Assembly: GCA_964458605.1 (NCBI GenBank)
Contig: CAYWLS010000024.1
Coordinates: 1 to 64,000 of the forward strand
Direction: 5' to 3'
From: JBBSNV01 sp964458605
GTDB lineage: Bacteria > Pseudomonadota > Alphaproteobacteria > Reyranellales > JAQSWP01
DNA: 64,000 nucleotides
Part shown: positions 9,527 through 17,961 of the stretch, piece by piece
Layout of the letters: each line of letters starts with the position of its first letter
How positions within the stretch are numbered: the stretch's first letter is position 1
The notes under the pieces: generated by a model
Database searches by the model: none
Seen by the model: only the letters and a program-made list of their open reading frames with translations
What the model was told of the DNA's origin: nothing
Translations under genes and position numbers: made by a program

Positions 9527-10666
9527 TCACTTGCCGCGCGCCTCGCTCGACCGGGGCGGCGGCAGGTTGCGGATGCGCAGGCGGCGAATGCGGCGCGGAT
9601 CGACATCGACCACCTCGAATTCGACGCCCGAGGGATGGCGGATCAGCTCGCCGCGCTCGGGGATGCGCCCGGCCAGCGAGAACACCAGCCCGCCCAGCGT
9701 GTCGATATTGTCGCGCTCGTCCTCGACGAACACGTCGCCGAAGCGCTGCTCGAAATCCTCGATCGAAGTGCGCGCCAGCGCCTCGATGGTGCCGTCGCGC
9801 AGCACCTTGATGGTGGCGCTTTCCTGGATGTCGTGCTCGTCGTCGATCTCGCCGACGATCTCCTCGACCAGGTCCTCGATGGTCAGCAACCCGTCGATGC
9901 CGCCGAACTCGTCGACCACCAGCGCCATGTGGATGTGGGTGCGGCGCATCTCCAGCAGCATGTCGAGCACCTTCATGGTCGGCGCCACGAACAGCACGCG
10001 ACGAACGATATCGCTGAGATTGAAGCGCTTGCCGCTGTTCCAGTAGGGCAGCAGATCCTTGATATGGACCATGCCGATGGTCTCGTCGAGCGAGGCGGCG
10101 TAGACCGGCAGGCGGGAATGGGCTTCCTTGCCCATGATCGACACCAGCTCGTTGAGCGGCATCGTGGCCGGTACCGCCCGGATGTCGACCCGCGGCACCA
10201 TCACGTCGGTCACCGTCAGGTCGCGCAGCGCCAGGATGTTGTGCAGCATCACCCGCTCGTCGGCGTTGATGCCGCCGTCGGTCGACGGCTCCTCGATCAG
10301 CTCCTCGATGGCCTCGCGGATCACCTCTTCGGGTTCGCGCCGCCGGGTCAGCTTGTGCAGCAGCCGGCGCAGACCGTGCAGGCGGTGCTCCTCGCGGCGC
10401 TCGTCGCGGCGCTCGTCGCGGGTCTCGGTCGGCGCGGTCGAGGCGGCGCTTGCGGCGGCCGCCGCGACCGAATTGGCGGCGCCGATCGGCCGGAGCGGCT
10501 TGCCCGGGACCGGCGTGACGGCGGGCGTGACGGCGGGCGAGGCGGCGTTTGCCGCAGCCGGGCCGCTGGCAGGGCGCGGGGCTGAACTGGCGCTGGTCGG
10601 TTTGGCCGGGGCGGAGCGGGGCGCGGGGTCGGGCTCGGAAGCAGGCTTGCTTCGAATCTGGTTCAT
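9527..10666 (-). CDS. corC: Hemolysin-family CBS-domain protein (CorC/TlyC type)
   Basis: A soluble 379-residue protein with tandem CBS domains at about residues 150-270 (VTDVMVPRVDIRAVP, then SRLPVYAASLDETIGMVHIKD) and a C-terminal CorC_HlyC domain (VDVDPRRIRRLRI). E. coli CorC is linked to magnesium/cobalt handling; the exact role here is inferred. The N-terminus is unusual: about 75 residues rich in Pro, Ala, Ser and Lys, then an Arg/Glu-rich stretch (RDERRDERREEHRL), before the conserved part. It is in the ybeY-corC-lnt unit. No strong ribosome-binding site marks the start. Confidence 0.86.
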   Translation of the reverse strand: MNQIRSKPASEPDPAPRSAPAKPTSASSAPRPASGPAAANAASPAVTPAVTPVPGKPLRPIGAANSVAAAAASAASTAPTETRDERRDERREEHRLHGLRRLLHKLTRRREPEEVIREAIEELIEEPSTDGGINADERVMLHNILALRDLTVTDVMVPRVDIRAVPATMPLNELVSIMGKEAHSRLPVYAASLDETIGMVHIKDLLPYWNSGKRFNLSDIVRRVLFVAPTMKVLDMLLEMRRTHIHMALVVDEFGGIDGLLTIEDLVEEIVGEIDDEHDIQESATIKVLRDGTIEALARTSIEDFEQRFGDVFVEDERDNIDTLGGLVFSLAGRIPERGELIRHPSGVEFEVVDVDPRRIRRLRIRNLPPPRSSEARGK

Positions 10667-10724
10667 AGCCCGCCGACCATAGCACGGCCCGGCCCCGGGG
10701 GCTAACGTCGTTTTCCGACTTAAT

Positions 10725-11354
10725 CTATTGTTTTCTATTACGTTTTGGCGTCTCCGCCGATCGGATAGGGGCGGCGGGCCGGCGATAGGGGTCGGGCAGG
10801 CCCAGCCCGGCCAGGACCTGGCGCTCGAGCCTTTCCATGGTGCGGGCCTGACCCGGCCGCTCGTGATCGTAGCCCAGCAGGTGCAGGGTTCCGTGCACCA
10901 CCAGATGCAGCAGGTGCTGGCGCAGCGTCTTGTCCTGCTGCGCCGCCTCGCGCTTCAGGGTCTGCAGCGCCAGCGCGATGTCGCCGAGCTGGCCGGGCGC
11001 CAAGGGATCGCCCGCGTCGGTCGGGAAGGACAGCACGTTGGTGGGCTTGTTGCGGCCGCGGAACTGGTGGTTCAGCTCCTGCAGCAGGGCGTCGTCGGCC
11101 AGGGCGATGGCGATGGTGCCGCGCGGCGTGCGGCGCGGCGCGGCCGCCAGGGCCGCGCGGGCGGCGCGCCGGCACAAGGCCTCTGCAGCGGGCAGCGCTT
11201 TGCGCCAGCCCGCCGCCATCACCACCACCTCGACCGCGACCGGCCTGGTCGCGGGCCCTGTTGCCGATCCTGCCGCCGGTTTCGCCGCCGGTTTCGCCGC
11301 CGGTTTCGCCATCGGGCGGGCGCGCGGCTCAGGCCTTGTCTTTGTCGCCGCCAT
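10725..11354 (-). CDS. ybeY: Endoribonuclease YbeY (16S rRNA 3'-end maturation)
   Basis: Zinc-dependent RNase for rRNA processing and ribosome quality control. The three zinc histidines are in HGTLHLLGYDHERP; the substrate-side motif LNHQFRGRNKPTNVLSFP is also present. The N-terminus has a low-complexity AKPA repeat not found in the core family. The start is uncertain: ATG 11354 has AGG nearby and overlaps phoH by 26 nt, while ATG 11315 lies downstream of the phoH stop but lacks a Shine-Dalgarno. It is co-directional with phoH and corC, the standard partnership. Confidence 0.93.
   Translation of the reverse strand: MAATKTRPEPRARPMAKPAAKPAAKPAAGSATGPATRPVAVEVVVMAAGWRKALPAAEALCRRAARAALAAAPRRTPRGTIAIALADDALLQELNHQFRGRNKPTNVLSFPTDAGDPLAPGQLGDIALALQTLKREAAQQDKTLRQHLLHLVVHGTLHLLGYDHERPGQARTMERLERQVLAGLGLPDPYRRPAAPIRSAETPKRNRKQ
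11272..11310. repeat. 12-bp tandem repeat in ybeY
   Basis: Three and a part copies of a 12-bp unit (GCCGGTTTCGCC on the plus strand) encode AKPA repeats in the YbeY N-terminus. The unit length is a multiple of three, so copy-number change would not shift the frame. Confidence 0.8.
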
Positions 11355-12339
11355 GCTCGTGCCTGCCGGCGGCGTCGCGCGCATCGTAGGCGCGCACGAT
11401 CTGGCTCACCAGGTCGTGACGCACCACGTCGGCGGCGCCGAAACGGATTACCTCGAGCGCCGGAATATGGCCCAGCGCCTCGACCGCGTCGCGCAGGCCC
11501 GAGCGCGTGCCCGCCGGCAGGTCGATCTGCGACAGATCCCCCGTCACCACCATGCGCGAGCCCTCGCCCAGCCGGGTCAGGAACATCTTCATCTGCATCG
11601 GCGAGGTGTTCTGCGCCTCGTCGAGGATGACGAAGGCGTTGGTCAGGGTGCGGCCGCGCATGAAGGCCAGCGGCGCGATCTCGATCTCGCCCGAGGCCAG
11701 GCGGTTGACCACCTGGTCGGCCGGCAGCATGTCGTAGAGCGCGTCGTAGAGCGGGCGCAGATAAGGGTCGACCTTTTCCTTGAGGTCGCCGGGCAGGAAG
11801 CCCAGCCGCTCGCCGGCCTCGACCGCCGGACGCGACAGGATGATGCGGTCGATCGCCCCGGTCAGGTGCAACGCCACCGCCATGGCGACGGCCAGGTAGG
11901 TCTTGCCGGTGCCGGCCGGGCCCAGCCCGAACACCAGCTCCTTGCTCTTCATGGCGCGGATATAGGTTTCCTGGCCGGGCGTGCGGGCCATGATGACGCG
12001 CTTGCGGGTGCGGATCGCCATCGCCTCGCCGCCGCCCGCGCCCGAATCGGCCAGGCGGATGGCGGCGTCGATCTCGGCCATGTCGATGGCCAGGCCGCGC
12101 TTGATGCGGCTGTAGAGCGACTGCAGCACGGTGCGCGCCGCGGCCACCGCCTCCGCCTCGCCCTCGATGCTGAGCTTGTTGCCGCGCGAGGCCAGCGACA
12201 CGTCGAGCAACTGCTCGATGCGCGCCAGGTGCCGGTCGTGCTCGCCGAACAGCATGGGCAGCAACGAGTTGTCGTCGAACTCCATGCGGATGCCGGCGCG
12301 CCTGACCGGCTTGGTCGGGCTGTGCGGGGCGCGGCTCAA
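11329..12339 (-). CDS. phoH: PhoH-like ATPase (YbeZ)
   Basis: A 336-residue cytoplasmic ATPase. The N-terminal region (about 1-110) holds a KH-like segment (RHLARIEQLLDVSLASRGN). The PhoH ATPase domain follows, with Walker A GPAGTGKTYLA and Walker B AFVILDEAQNTS. It acts with YbeY in rRNA maturation. The probable start is a TTG whose last bases form the miaB stop (TTGA), indicating coupling; an ATG at 12285 (MEFDDNSLL) is an alternative. It is between miaB and ybeY, as in many proteobacteria. Confidence 0.92.
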   Translation of the reverse strand: MSRAPHSPTKPVRRAGIRMEFDDNSLLPMLFGEHDRHLARIEQLLDVSLASRGNKLSIEGEAEAVAAARTVLQSLYSRIKRGLAIDMAEIDAAIRLADSGAGGGEAMAIRTRKRVIMARTPGQETYIRAMKSKELVFGLGPAGTGKTYLAVAMAVALHLTGAIDRIILSRPAVEAGERLGFLPGDLKEKVDPYLRPLYDALYDMLPADQVVNRLASGEIEIAPLAFMRGRTLTNAFVILDEAQNTSPMQMKMFLTRLGEGSRMVVTGDLSQIDLPAGTRSGLRDAVEALGHIPALEVIRFGAADVVRHDLVSQIVRAYDARDAAGRHEHGGDKDKA

Positions 12340-13745
12340 GAAGCCACCGCCATGGGCGCTGGGTGGCTGGCCGGCGGACGGGTATCCGCCAACTCGCCGG
12401 CCAGGGATACGCCATAGGCGCCGACGATGCGCACGGGGGCGATCCTGCCGCGCAGCGCGGCGCCGAAATCGACGAACACCGATTGCAAATAGGGGCTCTT
12501 GCCCAGCGCCTGGCCGGGCTTGCGCCCGTCGCGGTCGAACAGCACGTCCATCGTCTGGCCGAGCTTGCCGCGGTTGAATTCAAGCTGCTGTTCGGCCAGC
12601 AGGCCCTGCAGCCGCGCCAGCCGCTCTTCCATCACCTGTGGCGCCACCTGGCCCTCCAGCAGCGCCGCCGGGGTGCCCGGCCGGGCGCTGTATTTGAAGG
12701 AGAACGCCTGGGCAAAGCCGATGTCCCGCACCAGCGCCAGCGTGGCCTCGAACTCGGCCTCGCTCTCGCCGGGAAAGCCGACGATGAAATCGGACGACAG
12801 CGCCAGGTCCGGCCGCGCCCGCCGCAGCCGCTCGACAATGCGGCGGTAGTCGTCGGCCCCATGCTTGCGATTCATGGCATCCAGGATGCGGTCCGAGCCC
12901 GATTGCACCGGCAGGTGCAGGAACGGCATCAGCGTCTCGATCTCGCCATGGGCGGCGATCAGCGCCTCGTCCATGTCGCGCGGATGGGAGGTGGTGTAGC
13001 GCAGCCGCTTCAGCCCGTCGATGCGCGCCAGCGCCTGCAGCAGTTGCGCCAGGTCCCAGGCCGTGCCGTCCGGACCGGCGCCGCGATAGGCGTTGACGTT
13101 CTGCCCGAGCAGGGTGATCTCGACCGCGCCGCTTTCGAGCAGATGGCGCGCCTCGCGCTGGATGTCGGCGACCGGGCGCGAGAACTCGGCGCCGCGGGTA
13201 TAGGGCACGACGCAGAAGCTGCAGAACTTGTCGCAGCCTTCCTGGATCGACAGGAAGGCGCTGGGGCCCTGGGCGCTGGGCTGGGGCAGGAAATCGAATT
13301 TGGGCTCGACCGGGAATTCGGTGTCGAGCACGCCGCGACCTTCGGCACCGTCGCGGTCGGCGGCGCGGGTGGCGCGCGCCACCATCTCGGGCAGGCGATG
13401 ATAGGCCTGCGGGCCCACCACGATATCGACATAGGGCGCGCGCGCGACGATCTCGGCGCCCTCGGCCTGGGCCACGCAACCGGCCACCGCCAGCACCATG
13501 CGCTGGCCGCGCCCGGCCCTGGCGTCCTTGTGCTCGCGCAGCCGGCCCAGCTCGGAGAACACCTTCTCCGAGGCCTTCTCGCGGATATGGCAGGTGTTGA
13601 CGATCACCATGTCCGCCTCGTCGGGCGCGGCGCAGGCCTCGTAGCCCAGCGGCGCCAGCACGTCGGCCATGCGCGCCGAATCGTAGACGTTCATCTGGCA
13701 GCCGTAGGTGCGGATGAACAGCTTCTTGCGCGCGGGCTGGCTCAC
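12336..13745 (-). CDS. miaB: tRNA-2-methylthio-N6-dimethylallyladenosine synthase
   Basis: Radical-SAM methylthiotransferase acting on A37 of tRNAs. The 469-residue protein has the N-terminal UPF0004 domain with cluster-binding Cys16 (RTYGCQMN), Cys52 (VNTCHIREKA) and a third Cys near residue 93 (AVAGCVAQ). The radical-SAM triad CDKFCSFCVVPYTRG follows near residue 170. A TRAM domain closes the protein (MDVLFDRDGRKPGQALGKSP). All cluster ligands are present. Its stop overlaps the phoH start. Confidence 0.97.
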   Translation of the reverse strand: MSQPARKKLFIRTYGCQMNVYDSARMADVLAPLGYEACAAPDEADMVIVNTCHIREKASEKVFSELGRLREHKDARAGRGQRMVLAVAGCVAQAEGAEIVARAPYVDIVVGPQAYHRLPEMVARATRAADRDGAEGRGVLDTEFPVEPKFDFLPQPSAQGPSAFLSIQEGCDKFCSFCVVPYTRGAEFSRPVADIQREARHLLESGAVEITLLGQNVNAYRGAGPDGTAWDLAQLLQALARIDGLKRLRYTTSHPRDMDEALIAAHGEIETLMPFLHLPVQSGSDRILDAMNRKHGADDYRRIVERLRRARPDLALSSDFIVGFPGESEAEFEATLALVRDIGFAQAFSFKYSARPGTPAALLEGQVAPQVMEERLARLQGLLAEQQLEFNRGKLGQTMDVLFDRDGRKPGQALGKSPYLQSVFVDFGAALRGRIAPVRIVGAYGVSLAGELADTRPPASHPAPMAVAS

Positions 13746-13973
13746 GGGCGGCGAAATCCCTTCGAGAGGCTTGAGGTCTGGCCGGTTATTGGCCCCGGCC
13801 GGCCGGCAGAGTCAAGGCGATGCGCCGATAGATCGGGGCGGGCTGCGCAAATTTCCAGCAGCTTCCGGCAATTGCGCCACAGCCGCGGGGTTTTGCGCTG
13901 CCGTCGATTGACCCGCCCCCGGGCCGCCGCCTACGGTCGGCGCCGGGCGAGTGTTGTGGCGATCGGGGGATCC

Positions 13974-15029
13974 ATGGGCGGGTTGCGCGGCTTGTTCGAC
14001 GACCGCGCCGGCAATCTGCGCGCCAGGATCGTCGGCCTCTACGCCATCCTGATCGCGGCCAATGCGCTGGCCTGGGCCTGGGCGCTCAGCGCCTTCGCCG
14101 ATTATCCGCTGCTGCTGGGCACTGCCCTGCTGGCCTACACATTCGGGCTGCGTCATGCGGTCGATGCCGACCACATCGCCGCCATCGACAATGTCACGCG
14201 CAAGCTGATGCAGCAGGGCAAGCGGCCGATCGCCGCCGGCTTCTGGTTCTCGCTGGGCCATTCCAGCATCGTGGTCGTCGCCACGGCGCTGATCGTGCTG
14301 ACCACCGCGGCGTTGCAGACCGGCCTGGAGGAATTCCGCGACGTGGGCGGGCTGATCGGCACTTCCGTGTCGGCGCTGTTCCTGCTGGCGATCGCGCTGG
14401 CCAACGTCGTCGTCCTGGTATCGGTGTGGCGCAGCTTCCAGCGGGTGCGGCGCGGCGGCGCGCTGCTCGAAGCCGATCTCGACATGCTGGCGGCACAAGG
14501 CGGCTTCCTGGGCCGCATGGCCAGGCCGCTGTTCCGCGTCATCGGCAAGAGCTGGCACATGTACCCGCTGGGTTTCCTGTTCGGGCTGGGCTTCGACACC
14601 GCGACCGAGATCGGCCTGCTCGGCATCTCCGCGGCGGAAGCCGCGCGCGGCCTGTCGCTGTGGACCATCCTGGCGTTCCCGGCGCTGTTCACCGCGGGCA
14701 TGGCGCTGGTCGATACCACCGACAGCGTGCTGATGACCGGCGCCTATGGCTGGGCCTTCGTCAAGCCGATTCGCAAGCTCTACTACAACCTCACCATCAC
14801 CTTCGTGTCGGTGCTGGTGGCGCTGCTGATCGGCGGCGTCGAGGCTTTGGCGCTGCTGTCGGACAGGCTGGGGCTGGAAGGCGGATTCTGGGACTGGGTG
14901 GGCGAGGTCGGCGACAGCTTCGGCTTCCTGGGCTTCGCCATCGTCGGCATCTTCGCGCTGAGCTGGGCGATCGCGATGGCGATCTACCGCATCAAGCGGT
15001 TCGACGACATCGAGGTGAGGATTTCCTGA
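13974..15029 (+). CDS. Nickel/cobalt transporter (HoxN/NixA family)
   Basis: A 351-residue integral membrane permease with about eight helices. The family signature in the second helix is present as RHAVDADHIAAIDNVTRK, and further conserved blocks FWFSLGHSSIVV and GLGFDTATEIGLL follow. These features match NiCoT importers; the metal preference cannot be read from sequence. The ATG has GGGGGA 3-8 nt upstream. No urease, hydrogenase or cobalamin gene is adjacent, so its user is unknown. I saw no riboswitch or NikR-type operator in the 228-bp divergent gap to miaB. It converges on olsA with a 19-bp gap. Confidence 0.85.
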   Translation: MGGLRGLFDDRAGNLRARIVGLYAILIAANALAWAWALSAFADYPLLLGTALLAYTFGLRHAVDADHIAAIDNVTRKLMQQGKRPIAAGFWFSLGHSSIVVVATALIVLTTAALQTGLEEFRDVGGLIGTSVSALFLLAIALANVVVLVSVWRSFQRVRRGGALLEADLDMLAAQGGFLGRMARPLFRVIGKSWHMYPLGFLFGLGFDTATEIGLLGISAAEAARGLSLWTILAFPALFTAGMALVDTTDSVLMTGAYGWAFVKPIRKLYYNLTITFVSVLVALLIGGVEALALLSDRLGLEGGFWDWVGEVGDSFGFLGFAIVGIFALSWAIAMAIYRIKRFDDIEVRIS

Positions 15030-15048
15030 CCGTGCGGGCCGGGCCGCT

Positions 15049-15888
15049 TCAGGCCGCCCGCTCGCCGCTCGCCGCTTCGCCCATCGGCGGCGGCAGCACC
15101 TCGAAACGGCCGGAGTTGCTGGCGGCGACGCCTTCGGCGATGACGCGCTGGCAATAGGCGGCAAGCTTCTTGCGGTCGCCCAGCCGGTCGATATCGACCG
15201 GCGGGTGGAAGTTCACCATCACCTCGACCTCGCCCAGCCCGGCCATCTGCCAGGCATGCGGGCCCAGATTCATGTCGCCGAACCAGGTGTAGAACGGCCG
15301 CCAGTGCCGGCCCAGCGGAATGCCGTCGAGCCTGGTATAGGCGATCGACACCGGCTGTACCGGGATCGGCAGGCCGTCCTTGCGGCGCACCTGGGCGGCG
15401 GCGAAGAACGAGGAGCGGAACGGCAGCACGTAGGTGCCGTCGCTCGAGGTGCCTTCGGGGAACAGGATCAGGTCGTCGCCGGCCTGCAGGCGGCCGGTGA
15501 TCTCGCCGTTGCCGTCGCGCGCGGCATGGGCCTTGCGCTCGACGAACACCGAGCGCTGCAGCTTTGCCAGCCAGGAGAAGAACGGCCAGGTCGACACCTC
15601 GCGCTTGGCCACGAAGGAGCCGGGGATCAGCGATCCCAGCACCTCGATGTCGAGATAGGAGACGTGGTTGACGGCGAACAGCGTGGGCCGTGCCGGCGAC
15701 ATGGCGCCGCGTACCTTGACCTTGATGCCCAGGATGTAGCAGACGGCGCGGTGGTAATAGACCGGCAGCCGGCGCGCGGCCGGCTTGCATGCCAGGTTGA
15801 GAATCAGCTGGATGGGCAGCAGCGGCAGGGTCAGCAGCGCATAGACGGTGATGCGCAGGATGGCGCGGGGCGCCGAGCCGATCAGCAT
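15049..15888 (-). CDS. olsA: Lyso-ornithine-lipid / 1-acylglycerol-3-phosphate O-acyltransferase
   Basis: A 279-residue PlsC-family acyltransferase. It has a hydrophobic N-terminal anchor, the catalytic NHVSYLD motif at about residues 74-80, and the acceptor motif FPEGTSSDG near residue 145. PlsC and OlsA share these motifs. Assignment to OlsA, which adds the second acyl chain of ornithine lipid, rests on its position 6 nt after olsB. It could also serve phosphatidic-acid synthesis. Confidence 0.83.
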   Translation of the reverse strand: MLIGSAPRAILRITVYALLTLPLLPIQLILNLACKPAARRLPVYYHRAVCYILGIKVKVRGAMSPARPTLFAVNHVSYLDIEVLGSLIPGSFVAKREVSTWPFFSWLAKLQRSVFVERKAHAARDGNGEITGRLQAGDDLILFPEGTSSDGTYVLPFRSSFFAAAQVRRKDGLPIPVQPVSIAYTRLDGIPLGRHWRPFYTWFGDMNLGPHAWQMAGLGEVEVMVNFHPPVDIDRLGDRKKLAAYCQRVIAEGVAASNSGRFEVLPPPMGEAASGERAA

Positions 15889-15894
15889 GGGGTG

Positions 15895-16731
15895 CTAGGC
15901 GGCGTTGTCGCCGCCGCCGCCGGCGGTGCGCTCGTAATGCTTGTAGTACTTCTCCGTCACCAGGTCGGTCTTGACCACGATGCAGACATCGGTGGTGTTG
16001 AACTGGGCGTCGACCACGGCGCCGTCGCCGACGAAGCCGCCCAGCCGCAGATAGCCCTTGATCAGCGGCGGCAGCGCCTTCAGCGCGGCCCGCGTGTCGA
16101 TCGCCGAGGGCGGCGCCACCGCCATGTCGACGTAGCGCTCGGGCAGGGCGCGCGGCCGCAGTTCCGGCGGCGCCAGGTGGTGGTGATAGAGATAGGACAG
16201 CGGCTCGGCCAGCGCCTTGATGTCGGTGCCGGGCAGGCTGGCGCAGCCGAACATCAGCGCGATGTCGAAATGGAACACATAGGCGGCGATGCCGCGCCAC
16301 AGCAGCTGCATGGTCGGCCGCGTGCGATGCGCCTGGTCGACGCAGGAGCGGCCCAGCTCGAGGATCTCGCGCGGCATGGCCTTCAGCACGCCGATGTCGT
16401 ATTCGGCCTCCGAATAGAACCGGCCCATGCGCGCCGCGGCCGGGCGCCGGATCAGCCGGTAGGTGCCGACCACCGCCTGGGCGCCTTCGCCCTGGCTGTG
16501 ATCGAGCACCAGCAGATGGTCGCAGATGTTGTCGAACTCGTCGAAATCGCGCTTGTGCGCGGCCATCTCCGGCGTCGGCCGCGCCGCCATCTCCTCGTAG
16601 AACACGCGATAGCGCAGCGCCTGGGCGGCATCGATCTCGGCGTCGGTCTCGGCCAGGCGAACCTCCAGCGCGCCGGCGACGATCGGCGCGGGCCGGTCGG
16701 CGGCGACCGCCAATGGAGCGCTAGGAGACAC
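15895..16731 (-). CDS. olsB: L-ornithine N(alpha)-acyltransferase OlsB
   Basis: Acylates ornithine with 3-hydroxyacyl-ACP, the first step of ornithine-lipid synthesis. The 278-residue protein has the GNAT-like OlsB/hemolysin fold: LRYRVFYEEM, then DFDEFDNICDHLLVLD, then ELGRSCVDQAHRTRPTMQLLWRG. It starts with GTG at 16731 inside the last codons of fur (11-nt overlap), with GAGGGCGG upstream. Coupling to fur suggests an iron- or stress-linked transcript; ornithine lipids often accompany phosphate limitation. A glycine-rich tail (AGGGGDN) ends the protein. Confidence 0.86.
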   Translation of the reverse strand: MSPSAPLAVAADRPAPIVAGALEVRLAETDAEIDAAQALRYRVFYEEMAARPTPEMAAHKRDFDEFDNICDHLLVLDHSQGEGAQAVVGTYRLIRRPAAARMGRFYSEAEYDIGVLKAMPREILELGRSCVDQAHRTRPTMQLLWRGIAAYVFHFDIALMFGCASLPGTDIKALAEPLSYLYHHHLAPPELRPRALPERYVDMAVAPPSAIDTRAALKALPPLIKGYLRLGGFVGDGAVVDAQFNTTDVCIVVKTDLVTEKYYKHYERTAGGGGDNAA

Positions 16732-17155
16732 CGCCGCCCTCGCGCTTGCTCGCGGTCGGCACCGCGTAGAGCTCGAGCCGGTGATCGACCAGCTTGTAGC
16801 CCAGCCGTTCGGCGATCTTGCGCTGCAATTCCTCGATCTGCGGATCCTGGAATTCGATCACCTTGCCGGACTGGACGTCGATCAGGTGGTCGTGGTGCTC
16901 GTCCGGCATTTCCTCGTAGCGCGCCCGGCCGTCGCGGAAGTCGTGCTTTTCCAGGATGTTGGCTTCCTCGAACAGGCGCACCGTGCGATAGACCGTGGCG
17001 ATGGAAATCCGCGGATCGATCGCCGTGACGCGGCGATAGAGCAGCTCGACGTCGGGATGGTCGATCGACTCCGACAGCACGCGCGCGATCACGCGGCGCT
17101 GCTCCGTCATCTTCAGCCCCTTGTCGATGCAACGCTTTTCCAGTCGCGACGGCAT
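16721..17155 (-). CDS. fur: Fur-family iron/manganese-responsive regulator
   Basis: A 144-residue Fur-family protein. The winged helix (ISIATVYRTVRLFEEANIL) lies at about residues 50-70 and the metal-sensing region (EEMPDEHHDHLIDVQSGKVIEF) at about 83-104. The structural CxxC pairs of E. coli Fur are absent: the site reads DVQSGK. This is usual in alphaproteobacterial Fur/Mur. The ATG at 17155 has GGGAG upstream and a TATACT-like -10 further up. Longer in-frame extensions look non-coding. It leads a fur-olsB-olsA unit. Irr is less likely because the Irr haem motif is missing. Confidence 0.9.
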   Translation of the reverse strand: MPSRLEKRCIDKGLKMTEQRRVIARVLSESIDHPDVELLYRRVTAIDPRISIATVYRTVRLFEEANILEKHDFRDGRARYEEMPDEHHDHLIDVQSGKVIEFQDPQIEELQRKIAERLGYKLVDHRLELYAVPTASKREGGGVS

Positions 17156-17429
17156 AACGCTCCCGCTCGATGTTCTCGGTTCGGCAAAGTATAAAGCAAA
17201 AGGGCTGGCGCCGCCTATCTTCTTGCGGCCCGCGCAAAACCGCCGTAAAGCCCGCGCCGTCGCCGATCCGGGGCATTGCGCGACGTTCGCGACACCGCCT
17301 GGAATGCATGGCAAGGGCGCCGCAGGTTTCGACTCCCGGCAGAAGCTGACGTTGGCCACCGCCGATACGGCCTGCAGCTTCACCGATCCGTTCGCGTTGG
17401 GACTGTCGCGCGAGCCCGCCGGCCTTGCA

Positions 17430-17849
17430 TCACTTGCGATGCTGGCGCGGCGTCTTGCCCAGTCCCGACTTCTTGGCCAGGGTGCTGCGCGTCCTGGCAT
17501 AGTTGGGCGACACCATCGGATAGTCGGCCGGCAGGTTCCATTTGCGCCGATACTGCTCGGGCGTCATGTCGAACGCGGTCTTCAGATAGCGCTTCATCAT
17601 CTTGTGCCGCGAGCCGTCTTCCAGGCAGACCACGAAGTCGGGTGTCACCGACTTCTTGACCGGCACCGCCGGCTCGCGCAGCGGCACGATGGCCGGACCG
17701 GCTTCGCCGCCCAGTTCGCTCAAGGTGGCGTAGATGCGTTGGATCAGCACCGGCACCTCGCCCATCGGCACGGCGTTCTTGGACAGGTGGGCGGCGACGA
17801 TTTGCGTGGTGAGGGAAAGGAGCGTATCGCTTGGCTTGGCAATACTCAC
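17430..17849 (-). CDS. mucR: MucR/Ros-family transcriptional regulator with an altered zinc finger
   Basis: A 139-residue member of the Ros/MucR family. The recognition core PEQYRRKWNLPADYPMVSPNY is well conserved, and the N-terminal oligomerisation region (SLTTQIVAAHLSKNAVP) is present. The zinc-finger positions are unusual. After Cys and Asp (VVCLEDGS), the expected first histidine is Tyr (MKRYL), and the second His position falls in TAF, so neither His is present. The only nearby histidine is in SRHKM. Relatives lacking zinc ligands can still bind DNA, so function is plausible. It has its own AT-rich promoter. Confidence 0.9.
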   Translation of the reverse strand: MSIAKPSDTLLSLTTQIVAAHLSKNAVPMGEVPVLIQRIYATLSELGGEAGPAIVPLREPAVPVKKSVTPDFVVCLEDGSRHKMMKRYLKTAFDMTPEQYRRKWNLPADYPMVSPNYARTRSTLAKKSGLGKTPRQHRK

Positions 17850-17887
17850 GGCAGACCTCGCTTAAAAAATATCGCGATCGAATATAA

Positions 17888-17904
17888 TTGCATCAATTAT
17901 GCAA
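17888..17904. promoter_or_regulatory. Inverted repeat in the mucR/tusA-like divergent promoter
   Basis: TTGCAT and ATGCAA arms flank a 5-bp spacer within an AT-rich stretch between the divergent mucR and TusA-like genes. Position and symmetry suggest an operator. MucR proteins favour AT-rich sites and often autoregulate, so it may be its own target; this is inference. Confidence 0.4.
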
Positions 17905-17961
17905 GAATATGGCGGGCGCCGCGAGTAATATCTGCGTCATCGGGACTTGATCGAGCATTGC

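Noticed and set aside
11272..11310. AKPA repeat in ybeY as a phase-variation switch
   Set aside because: The 12-bp unit preserves frame, so it cannot switch the gene off; it is only a length polymorphism candidate.
12363..13973. A long plus-strand frame leading into the nickel transporter
   Set aside because: It is antisense to miaB; the transporter has its own Shine-Dalgarno and ATG at 13974.
13746..13973. Cobalamin or nickel riboswitch before the NiCoT transporter
   Set aside because: No B12-box or NiCo-type conserved segments were recognised in this gap.
17156..17429. N-terminal extension of Fur upstream of 17155
   Set aside because: The stretch lacks Fur homology and holds a TATACT-like promoter and a GGGAG site for the canonical start. 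I see nothing else in this 274-bp gap.
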